Positions 57,069-64,000 of a DNA stretch of 64,000 nucleotides are shown here, piece after piece. The notes beneath the pieces are model-generated. The model saw nothing but the letters and a program-made list of their open reading frames with translations, did no database searches and was not told the origin of the DNA. The DNA is from Rhodothermales bacterium (GTDB taxonomy: Bacteria; Bacteroidota; Rhodothermia; Rhodothermales; JANQRZ01). Both the position numbers and the translations under genes were made by a program. The DNA lies in assembly GCA_039944855.1 (NCBI GenBank), contig JBDUXZ010000034.1, forward strand, positions 1 to 64,000, written 5' to 3'. How positions within the stretch are numbered: the stretch's first letter is position 1; each line of letters begins with the position of its first letter.

Positions 57069-59270
57069 ATGCCTACTCCCGTTGCCCACCGTGCCCCACG
57101 CCCTATGACCGTCCCCATCACGCTGCAGCGCGCCTTCGGCGTCCTTCTCTGCGCCGTGCTGCTCTGGGGCGCCGCCCCCGACGCCCGCGCCCAGTTCCAG
57201 AACAAGTGGCTCTCGGCCGGCTCCTTCCACAACTGGTACTCCGAGATCGGCAGCGAGTGCGAGGAATGCGGGTTCGTCCGTGATCAGCAGGACGGCTGGC
57301 GCTGGCCCGGGATCTATCGCTTCACCGACATGCAGGCGGCGAAGGCGCTGTGGATCGGGGCGCAGAACGTGACCGGCCCCGAGGGCTCGACGTTCCCCGT
57401 CCGCGTCGTCCACGTCGGCCCCCGCGTCTCGGGCGGCGGCGAGTTCTTCCCGACGGAGTTCCGGACGGTCAGCAAGTACCCGCTCCCGGTCGTCACCGTG
57501 GACGGGAATCAGTCGTTCTCGAGTGCGGAGATGGTGGTGGACGAGGTGGACCCGGATCAGGTCGCCGACGTGATGATCGTGAACGCAGCCAACACCCTCC
57601 TCGGGATCACGATGGAGCGGCGGATCATGCAGTTCTCGCAGGGCTTCCACGACAACTACCACGTCATCGAGTACGTCTTCACGAACACGGGCAACACCGA
57701 TCGCGACGCCGAGATCGAACTGCCGAACCAGACGCTCGAGGGCGTGACGTTCTTCTTCCAGTACCGGCTGGCCCCGACGGCGAACAGCCGCTACGCGATC
57801 GGGAACCCGACGGGGTGGGGGAAGAACACGATGAACGACACGCGGGGCGACGGGCTGATGCCGGACCCGCCGGACGAGCAGTTCCGGGCGCAGTACGCGT
57901 GGCACGGTAACTTCCCCCCGTTCACGGCCTACGACAACCTTGGCGGGCCGCTGCTCCCGCCGGCCGTGCCGGCCATCAACGTGGCCGCGGGGGACACGCT
58001 CGGCCGGCTGGCATCGGCGCAGTTCGCGGGCGTCGTCACGCTGCACGCCGACGCCTCGGCGGCCGACGAGTCCGACGACGCGGGGCAGCCGACGACGACG
58101 ACGTGGATCCACTCCGACGCCCCGTTTACCTCGAGCAACGATCCCTTCAGCCCGGGCCGGATGCAGGTGGAGTACGACGTGATGACGTCGGGGCACAAGA
58201 GCCCGCGCCACGCCCTCGCCGTCGAGCCGACCGGTCTGCCGGGCTTCCTCGACCCTACCGGTGACCCCTCGCAGGGGACGACGGGCGGGTACTCGTCGGC
58301 GAACGGGTACGGGCCGTACACCCTCGCCCCGGGCGAGAGCGTGCGGATCGTGATGGCGGAGGGGGCGGCGGGGATCAGCCGTGAGGCGGCGACGGCGCTC
58401 GGCCGGCAATTCAAGCAGGCCGGAGCCGACGCCAACGCGATCCTCTCGTTCGACGTGGGTGGGCAGACCCGGAGCATGACGAAGAACGAGTGGATCTTCA
58501 CGAGCCGGGACTCGCTGTTCCAGACGTTCCGCCGGGCGATCGCGAACTACGAATCGGACTTCGCGATCCCCGCGCCGCCCGCGCCGCCGGCCTCGTTCGC
58601 CGTGGCCGGGGGCGGGGACCGGATCACGCTGGAGTGGGAGTCGCAGGCGGGCGCTGCCGAGCCGGCCGGGTGGGAGATCTACCGGGCGCAGGCGCGGTTC
58701 GACAGCACGTACACGCTGATCCACACGGCCGGGCCGGGCGAGCGCACCTTCGACGACACGACGCCGGTGCGTGGGCTCGACTATTACTACTACCTCGTGG
58801 CAGTGGGCGACGGGAGCGGGAACGACGGGGGGGGAATGACGCCGGCGGGGGTACCGCTGCGCAGCAGCCGCTACTTCACGCAAGCGTTCCTCCCGACACA
58901 GTTGAAGCGGCAGCAGGGCCGGACGCTCGACGACATCCGCATCGTCCCGAACCCGTTCAATATCACCTCGGCGGGCGGGCTCCGTTTCGGAGGAGGAACC
59001 GCCACCGACAAACTCGCCTTTTTCAACATCCCGGGCTTCGCCCGAATCGACATCTACACAGAGCTTGGCCAACTCGTTGACACGATCGAGCACGACAACG
59101 GGAGCGGCGATGCGTTTTGGGACTTCACCACCTCGTCCCGGCAAACGGTCGTCAGCGGGCTCTACATCGCCGTGATCACGGTGACGCAGGACATCGGAGA
59201 CCTCGAGACCGGCGAGATGCTGTTCCAGAAGGGGGAGCGCACTATTAAGAAGTTCGTCATCATCCGATGA
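57069..59270 (+). CDS. Secreted protein with fibronectin-type region and probable sorting-type C-terminus
   Basis: A 733-residue exported protein. Signal peptide: AFGVLLCAVLLWGAAPDARAQ (start ATG 57069; ATG 57105 is an alternative that also keeps it). The N-terminal half is a beta-rich domain of unassigned family beginning with NKWLSAGSFHNWYSEIGSE and containing a CEEC pair. A fibronectin type III-like unit follows at about 508-600 (FAVAGGGDRITLEWESQA, GWEIYRAQARF, YYYLVAVGDGSG). The C-terminus has IVPNPFN, RIDIYTELGQLVDTIEHDN and SGLYIAVITV, a divergent type A sorting domain. It begins 7 bases after the TonB receptor stop and its end overlaps the next possible start, so the three genes form an operon. 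Confidence 0.72.
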   Translation: MPTPVAHRAPRPMTVPITLQRAFGVLLCAVLLWGAAPDARAQFQNKWLSAGSFHNWYSEIGSECEECGFVRDQQDGWRWPGIYRFTDMQAAKALWIGAQNVTGPEGSTFPVRVVHVGPRVSGGGEFFPTEFRTVSKYPLPVVTVDGNQSFSSAEMVVDEVDPDQVADVMIVNAANTLLGITMERRIMQFSQGFHDNYHVIEYVFTNTGNTDRDAEIELPNQTLEGVTFFFQYRLAPTANSRYAIGNPTGWGKNTMNDTRGDGLMPDPPDEQFRAQYAWHGNFPPFTAYDNLGGPLLPPAVPAINVAAGDTLGRLASAQFAGVVTLHADASAADESDDAGQPTTTTWIHSDAPFTSSNDPFSPGRMQVEYDVMTSGHKSPRHALAVEPTGLPGFLDPTGDPSQGTTGGYSSANGYGPYTLAPGESVRIVMAEGAAGISREAATALGRQFKQAGADANAILSFDVGGQTRSMTKNEWIFTSRDSLFQTFRRAIANYESDFAIPAPPAPPASFAVAGGGDRITLEWESQAGAAEPAGWEIYRAQARFDSTYTLIHTAGPGERTFDDTTPVRGLDYYYYLVAVGDGSGNDGGGMTPAGVPLRSSRYFTQAFLPTQLKRQQGRTLDDIRIVPNPFNITSAGGLRFGGGTATDKLAFFNIPGFARIDIYTELGQLVDTIEHDNGSGDAFWDFTTSSRQTVVSGLYIAVITVTQDIGDLETGEMLFQKGERTIKKFVIIR

Positions 59271-59314
59271 GCCCCATTCGTTGGTCCACGCCCGGCCGAA
59301 CCGCCCACGCCTCC

Positions 59315-60373
59315 ATGACGACCATGAAAATCCACGCTATCGTTGCCGTCGCGCTCGGCCTATTGCTCGGCGCCGCCGTCCCCCGCGCCGTCGCCCAGCA
59401 GGGGGCGGATCAGGAGAAGCTGGCGCAGACTGGGATGAAGTTCCTCAGCATCTCCGCCGACCCCCGCGCCGCCGGCATGGCCAGCGCGATGACGGCGCTC
59501 GAAGGCGGGTCGTCGATGCTCTTCTACAACCCGGCGGGCATGGCTCGGCTGGGCTCGCAGGCGGACCTCATGCTCGGGCAGACCGGCTGGATCGCCGACA
59601 TCGACTACAACTTCGGGAGCTTCGCCTACCGCCCCGCCGGCGGGCGCTACGGCGTGATCGGCGTCAGTCTCGTCTTCGCCGACTACGGCGAGTTGCAGGA
59701 GACCGTCCGCGCCGGCAACGAGCAGGGCTTTCTCGATCTCGGCTCGTTCTCGCCGCAGGCGTGGAGCGTCGGCGTCGGCTACGCCCGAGCCATTACCGAC
59801 CGGTTCTCCGTGGGCGGCCAGGTGAAGTACGCCAACCTCGACCTCGGCAGTAGCGTGATGGGCGTCGAGGGCGACGGCTCGGTGACCGACGACGGGGCCG
59901 TGCTGGTGCGCCAGAACAACGAACAAGGGACGGCCGCGTTCGACTTCGGCATCCTGTATAACACCGGCTTCCACAGCCTGAACTTCGCCGTCAGCGCCCG
60001 CAACTTCGCCCCCGAGATCACCTTCGAAGAGGAGAGCTTCCAACTCCCGTTAACCCTCCAGATCGGCGTGTCGATGGACGTGCTGGACCTGACGAGCTAC
60101 GGCGCCTCGAACCTCCACAGCCTCGTCGTGAGCGTGGACGCCGAGAACCCGCGCGACTTCTCCGAGCAGATCAAGATCGGCGGGGAGTACACCTTCTACA
60201 ACGCGCTCTCCCTCCGTGCCGGGTACGTCTTCCCCACCGACGAGGAAGGCATCAGCCTCGGCGGCGGCGTGCGGCAGGAGTTCGCCGGGATCGGCTTCGG
60301 CGCCGACTACGCCTACACCACGTTCGGCGTCTTCTCCGGCGTCCAGCGCATCGCCCTCCGACTCTCGTTCTAA
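59315..60373 (+). CDS. PorV/PorQ-family outer-membrane protein
   Basis: A 352-residue barrel protein with a signal peptide (IHAIVAVALGLLLGAAVPRAVA). The N-terminal block TGMKFLSISADPRAAGMASAMTALEGGSSMLFYNPAGMARL is the signature of the PorV/PorQ (UPF0164) family, which in T9SS carriers acts as the shuttle between the translocon and the attachment complex. The remainder alternates strands to the terminal RIALRLSF. Starts at 59267 (overlapping the previous stop), 59315 and 59324 are all open; the later two keep the signal peptide near the start. Its place behind an FN3/sorting-type protein suggests a dedicated partner for that cargo, separate from the general PorV. Confidence 0.82.
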   Translation: MTTMKIHAIVAVALGLLLGAAVPRAVAQQGADQEKLAQTGMKFLSISADPRAAGMASAMTALEGGSSMLFYNPAGMARLGSQADLMLGQTGWIADIDYNFGSFAYRPAGGRYGVIGVSLVFADYGELQETVRAGNEQGFLDLGSFSPQAWSVGVGYARAITDRFSVGGQVKYANLDLGSSVMGVEGDGSVTDDGAVLVRQNNEQGTAAFDFGILYNTGFHSLNFAVSARNFAPEITFEEESFQLPLTLQIGVSMDVLDLTSYGASNLHSLVVSVDAENPRDFSEQIKIGGEYTFYNALSLRAGYVFPTDEEGISLGGGVRQEFAGIGFGADYAYTTFGVFSGVQRIALRLSF

Positions 60374-60432
60374 TCGGCTCCCGCGATTCCCGCGGCCTCC
60401 CGTCCCCGCCTGTACCCGTAGCACGATCCCTT

Positions 60433-61686
60433 ATGCGACCGACGACGACCCCTCGCCTTGCTGCCCTCCAATGCGGGCTTCTGGCCGCGCTCCTGATCCT
60501 CGCGGCAGGCTGCGATACGGGCCCTGGGGAATCGCTCTACGACCCCGACCCCACGACGAACCCCGACCCCGCCGTCACGGCCGTCTCGCCGGACCCCTCG
60601 GAGATCGTCCTCGCCGGCATCGACGACGTGACCCTCACGGGGACGAACTTCTCCGCCAACGCCTCCGAGAACCTGGTCTACTTCAACGACGTGCGGGCCG
60701 AAGTCGTGGAGGCGTCGCCGACGCAGTTGCGTGTGAGAGCCCCGAACGTCCCGTCGCCCGAACTGCAGATTCGGGTGGCCGTGCTCGGGGCGGAGAACTA
60801 CAGCAACCTCGTCCCGTATCGGCTGGTATCGGCGATTGTGCCGTTCGGTGATCTCGGTATGGCGGACGAGCCGATCGGAATCGGGAGCGACGACCTCGGC
60901 AATGCATACGTGTCCATCTTCTCGGAGGGTAGCTCCGTCGGTATCGACCGGTTCACGCCGGAAGGGGAGCGAAGCGATTACTTCTCGACGACCTTCCCGT
61001 GGTCGGACCTCGCCGTCGGGCCCGACGGCGCGCTTTACGGCGTGCGCGGGGTGCAGGCGGTGTTCCGCCTCCCCGAAGGCATGGCGCAGCAGACGTACCA
61101 GGTCGTGACCGGCTCGGCCCGGCTTGGCGCCCTCACCTTCGGCCCGAACGGCGAGCTGTGGACAGGGAGCCGCGAGGGAGGGCTCTTCCGCGTGGCCCCG
61201 GGCGGCGGGAGCTTCGAGCAGTTCGACCTCCCCGGCAACATCCGGGACCTCGTCGTCTTCGACGGGGCGCTCTACGTGGCGGTGACGCAGGACAACGTTA
61301 GCCGCGTGGTGCGCTTCCCCATCGACAGCAACGGCGATCTGGGCGCGGCCGAGACATACATCGACGTGACGGCGGCGTTCACTGCGCAGGCGCTGGCGCT
61401 CGCCTTCGCCCAGGACGGCACCCTTTTCATCGGGACTGACGCAGGCGGGGCCATTGACCTCCAAGAGCGAAACCCCGTCGTGTCCGTGTTGCCCGACGGA
61501 TCGACGGAGGTGGTCTACCCCGGCGTACTCGGCCCGGCGCAGAGTTCGACGTTCGTGCAGGTCCGCTCGCTCGCCTGGGATGCCAGCACGGGCCTCTACG
61601 CCATCCGGCGTTTCGAAATCCAAGCCCAGACGACGGAGATCTTCTTCGACCTCGTCCGCATCGAGACGCGGAAGACCGGGGCGTGA
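60433..61686 (+). CDS. IPT/TIG-domain lipoprotein with beta-propeller-like region
   Basis: The 417-residue product has a lipobox LILAAGC with Cys at position 27, so it is a lipoprotein. An IPT/TIG domain follows at about 48-125 (VTAVSPDPSEIVLAGIDDVTLTGTNFS, NLVYFNDVRAEVVEASPTQLRVRAPN). The rest consists of repeated 'GNAYVSIFS', 'GPDGALYGVRG', 'GPNGELWTGSREGG' units that look like blades of an NHL or SMP-30-like beta-propeller. This combination is common in TIG-containing surface lipoproteins of SusC/D-like loci, where it binds glycans or other ligands. It comes 59 bp after the PorV-like gene and is probably part of the same transcript. Confidence 0.72.
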   Translation: MRPTTTPRLAALQCGLLAALLILAAGCDTGPGESLYDPDPTTNPDPAVTAVSPDPSEIVLAGIDDVTLTGTNFSANASENLVYFNDVRAEVVEASPTQLRVRAPNVPSPELQIRVAVLGAENYSNLVPYRLVSAIVPFGDLGMADEPIGIGSDDLGNAYVSIFSEGSSVGIDRFTPEGERSDYFSTTFPWSDLAVGPDGALYGVRGVQAVFRLPEGMAQQTYQVVTGSARLGALTFGPNGELWTGSREGGLFRVAPGGGSFEQFDLPGNIRDLVVFDGALYVAVTQDNVSRVVRFPIDSNGDLGAAETYIDVTAAFTAQALALAFAQDGTLFIGTDAGGAIDLQERNPVVSVLPDGSTEVVYPGVLGPAQSSTFVQVRSLAWDASTGLYAIRRFEIQAQTTEIFFDLVRIETRKTGA

Positions 61687-61813
61687 CGAAGAAGCCCTTC
61701 GATCAACCGTGAGTTTCTAAACGCTTCACCGTATCATAACAAAGCACACGGAAACCGGTCCCTCCGGTCCGTCGAGCCACTTCTACCCACATCATCCCCA
61801 AAGCCCTGGTACC

Positions 61814-63202
61814 ATGAGACTATCGTTACTCCTTGCTGTACTCGTGCTGGCTGCTGCGGTCCCAGCCTCAGCGCAGGACTGGCAGTTCGCCAACGTCTTC
61901 CCCCCGGACACCCTTGAGACCGACGGCAACGGCATGCACGGTATTGCCGTCGACCCCGAGGGCAAGGTCTGGATGCAGACGTTCGGTGCCACAGACAGCG
62001 TGGCGGTCGCCGAACTCGGCGGCGACTTCTTCCCCGTCCGTGTGATCTCCGTGTTCAATGCCGACGGCACGCCGGCCAGCTTCTCGCCCGTCCGGTTCGT
62101 CGACTACGCCGACGGCACGACGCCCCGCGACACGCTCGGTGGCTTCGTTACGCGGAACGCTGCCAACGAGCTGATCTGGGAGGGCCGCAGCGGTCGCGGT
62201 CTCCGCGCCGACAGCGACGGCAACATCCTCGTGTCGCAGTTCACCACGCTGTTCAAGCTCGACTACGAGACCGGCCAGGGCCTCGCCCGCGTCGACGTGC
62301 CCGAGACGCTCACCCAGGCCGGTGTCGACAACATGGGGAACGTGTACCTCGCCCCGGTGGTCCCCGGCACGCCGATCCGGATCTATGACACGGACCTCAA
62401 CTTCCTCGGTAACGTCAGCGAGGCCTCGTCGAACTTCTCGCGCAGCATCACGGCGTCCCCGGACGGCCTCACGGTCTACGAGACGGCCTTCGAGAACACC
62501 TTCACCATCATCCACCAGCGCGCCGACATCTTCTCCGAGTTCGACTCGGTCGGCGTGGCGTTCCGTGGGATGCGCACCGAGTCGGCCGCCTTCAACCCGG
62601 CGACGGGCAACCTCTGGGTGAGCTCGGGCAACCCGCTCAACCTCCCGAACCAGGACGCGACGGTTGAGACCTCGTGGCTCTCGAACACGTGGTACGAGTT
62701 CAGCCCCGACGACCTCGAGACGCCGCTCGACTCGATCCGCTGGGCCGGCTGCGAGAACTACATCGCCGGCGTCTGCCAAGACACACCGGCTCGCCCGCGC
62801 GGCATCGCGTTCACCACGGACGGTACTGTCGCGTATGTGGCCGCCTTCAGCGCGGACGACATCAGCCCCGGCAGCAACGCCGAGAAGTTCATCCGCATGG
62901 GCGTCGCCGTCGAGCCGACGGGCACGGCCGTGCCGGAGCAGGTCGCGCTCGGGCAGAACTACCCGAACCCGTTCCGCGGCTCGACGCAGATCGACTTCGA
63001 CCTGCCGGAGACCGGGCACGCCGCCCTCCGCGTCTACGACGTGCGGGGCCGCGAGGTCGCCGTGCTCGTGGACGAGGTGCTCTCCGCTCGGAGCTACTCG
63101 GCGCAGTTCAACGCCGAAGGCCTCGCCAGCGGCGTCTACGTCTACGTGCTGTCGCTCGACGGGCGTCAGCTCAGCACCAACCGGATGATGCTGATCGAGT
63201 GA
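61814..63202 (+). CDS. Secreted beta-propeller protein with T9SS sorting domain
   Basis: The 462-residue product has a signal peptide (LSLLLAVLVLAAAVPASA), a propeller-like region with repeated strands such as GMHGIAVDPEGKVWMQTF, GLRADSDGNILVSQFTTLFKLD and GVDNMGNVYLAPVV, and a full type A sorting domain (LGQNYPNPFRGSTQIDF, LRVYDVRGREVAVLVDE, SGVYVYVLSLDG). It is expected on the cell surface after T9SS export. No catalytic residues are evident, so ligand binding is the likeliest role. A hairpin terminator follows at 63224-63260. The 127-bp gap before it suggests its own promoter, but none was identified. Confidence 0.82.
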   Translation: MRLSLLLAVLVLAAAVPASAQDWQFANVFPPDTLETDGNGMHGIAVDPEGKVWMQTFGATDSVAVAELGGDFFPVRVISVFNADGTPASFSPVRFVDYADGTTPRDTLGGFVTRNAANELIWEGRSGRGLRADSDGNILVSQFTTLFKLDYETGQGLARVDVPETLTQAGVDNMGNVYLAPVVPGTPIRIYDTDLNFLGNVSEASSNFSRSITASPDGLTVYETAFENTFTIIHQRADIFSEFDSVGVAFRGMRTESAAFNPATGNLWVSSGNPLNLPNQDATVETSWLSNTWYEFSPDDLETPLDSIRWAGCENYIAGVCQDTPARPRGIAFTTDGTVAYVAAFSADDISPGSNAEKFIRMGVAVEPTGTAVPEQVALGQNYPNPFRGSTQIDFDLPETGHAALRVYDVRGREVAVLVDEVLSARSYSAQFNAEGLASGVYVYVLSLDGRQLSTNRMMLIE

Positions 63203-63223
63203 TCGCACGCCGCAGGTAGCACC

Positions 63224-63260
63224 GGGGGTGCCGGGCCGTCACGGCTCGGCACCCCTCGTT
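63224..63260 (+). terminator. Terminator after the propeller gene
   Basis: GGGGTGCCGGGCCGT (63225-63239) pairs with ACGGCTCGGCACCCC (63241-63254 and one base), with one G-U pair. CGTTGTATGTT follows. Confidence 0.65.
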
Positions 63261-63308
63261 GTATGTTGGACCTATGCGCTTCCTTCCGTTCCGCTCGACT
63301 CTCCCATC

Positions 63309-64000
63309 ATGAAACGCCTCCTCTTCGCCACGCTACTCGCGCTCGCGACCCTGCCCGCGCTCGCCCAAGACCCACCGAAGCACGAGTTCCGCGGGGCGTG
63401 GATCGCCACCGTCATCAACCTCGACTGGCCCACGTCGCCGAGCGCTACGACGGCCCAGCAGCAGGCCCAGCTAATCGGGATCCTCGACGCCCTGCAGGGC
63501 GCGGGGATCAACGCGGTGGTCTTCCAGGTCCGCACCGAATCCGACGCGTTCTACGCCTCGGAGACGGAGCCGTGGTCCTACTGGCTGACCGGCGAGCAGG
63601 GGACGGCGCCGGACCCGTTCTACGACCCGCTCGCCTTCGCGATCGAGGAGGCGCACAAGCGGGGGATGGAACTGCACGCGTGGTTCAACCCCTACCGCGC
63701 CGTGCGTGGCTCGGGGTACGCCAACTCCGCCGACCACGTCTCGATGGAACACCCCGAGTGGTTGCTCACGTTCGGAAACTTGCAGGTGCTCAACCCCGGC
63801 CTGCCCGAGGTCCGTGAGTACGTGACGGACGTCATCGCCGAGGTGGCCGAGCGCTACGACATCGACGGCGTCCACTTCGACGACTACTTCTATCCCTACC
63901 CCCCGAATCAGGTTACGGACGAGGACGCCGATGCGTTCGCCGCCGACCCGCGAGGGTTCACCAACATCGGCGACTGGCGACGCGACAACGTCAACTTGCT
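63309..64000 (+). CDS. GHL10/DigH-type glycoside hydrolase, N-terminal part
   Basis: The first 230 residues of a secreted enzyme; the gene runs off the window. A signal peptide (LLFATLLALATLPALAQ) is followed by EFRGAWIATVINLDWPTSPS, the typical start of family-10-like (YngK, DigH, GHL10) glycosidases, then GINAVVFQVRTESDAFYAS, GMELHAWFNPYRAV, EVREYVTDVIAEVAERYDIDGVHFDDYFYPYP. The Asp pair in GVHFDDYF near 195 belongs to the active site. DigH of E. coli cleaves denuded peptidoglycan strands. The encoded enzyme may have the same envelope role. It does not overlap its upstream neighbour, and a terminator lies between. Confidence 0.88.
   Translation, partial: MKRLLFATLLALATLPALAQDPPKHEFRGAWIATVINLDWPTSPSATTAQQQAQLIGILDALQGAGINAVVFQVRTESDAFYASETEPWSYWLTGEQGTAPDPFYDPLAFAIEEAHKRGMELHAWFNPYRAVRGSGYANSADHVSMEHPEWLLTFGNLQVLNPGLPEVREYVTDVIAEVAERYDIDGVHFDDYFYPYPPNQVTDEDADAFAADPRGFTNIGDWRRDNVNL

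Noticed and set aside
53477-57232. 1,251-residue open frame on the minus strand
   Set aside because: Antisense to the TonB receptor, which has a signal peptide, plug and barrel; no recognisable motif on the reverse strand.

Overview
The window looks like chromosome of a GC-rich member of the Rhodothermota/Bacteroidota lineage (Rhodothermales-like). The main evidence is a set of secreted proteins ending in type A type IX secretion (T9SS) sorting domains with a PNPF-type motif (10306-11160, 11241-12674, 13349-15682, 19249-22728, 61814-63202, probably 57069-59270). A PorV-like protein, a carboxypeptidase-regulatory TonB receptor and two promoter-like sites of the Bacteroidota TTTG/TAnnTTTG type agree. 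Taxonomy is inferred from gene content only.

Region 1 (1-6240): the tail of a Na+/Ca2+ exchanger, then a complete transposon (391-4311). It has near-perfect 25-bp inverted ends, an 8-bp TTAGTTTT target duplication, an IS1595-type transposase and a 957-residue single-chain restriction-modification protein as cargo. It sits just upstream of a DUF4398 lipoprotein gene and an L,D-transpeptidase-like gene whose catalytic Cys is Ala. Region 2 (6249-17385): a response regulator with a degenerate receiver, DUF1015-serA-RuvC-like genes, three secreted or anchored surface proteins including a degenerate copper-amine-oxidase-like one, a LVIVD-repeat protein, a CPxCG zinc-ribbon protein and an FprA reductase. 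Region 3 (17554-22728): an exosortase, a membrane partner and a 95-residue protein with a PVDGG C-terminal sorting tail, followed by a large lamin-tail T9SS protein.

Region 4 (23053-48098) is an exopolysaccharide or O-antigen-like locus: a Wzz/BY-kinase, an SLBB protein, UDP-sugar epimerase and dehydrogenase, RmlB, a PglK-like ABC flippase, glycosyltransferases, an EpsG-like polymerase and PglC/PglD/PglE homologues. Inside it (33846-37851) is a tight set: HMGL-type aldolase, a CMP-ulosonate-transferase-like enzyme, a KdsB-type cytidylyltransferase and a HAD phosphatase. This reads as a self-contained route for making, activating and transferring an ulosonic acid, and is the best candidate for new biochemistry here. 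An unrelated lipoprotein and infA interrupt the start of the locus.

Region 5 (48112-53700): an outer-membrane barrel protein, a triple-PEGA membrane protein, a class A beta-lactamase-like hydrolase and a fused aspartokinase-like/diaminopimelate decarboxylase whose kinase half looks degenerate. Region 6 (53894-64000): TonB receptor, FN3-containing secreted protein, PorV-like barrel, TIG-domain lipoprotein, secreted T9SS beta-propeller and the start of a GHL10/DigH-type glycosidase. No tRNA, rRNA or CRISPR was recognised.
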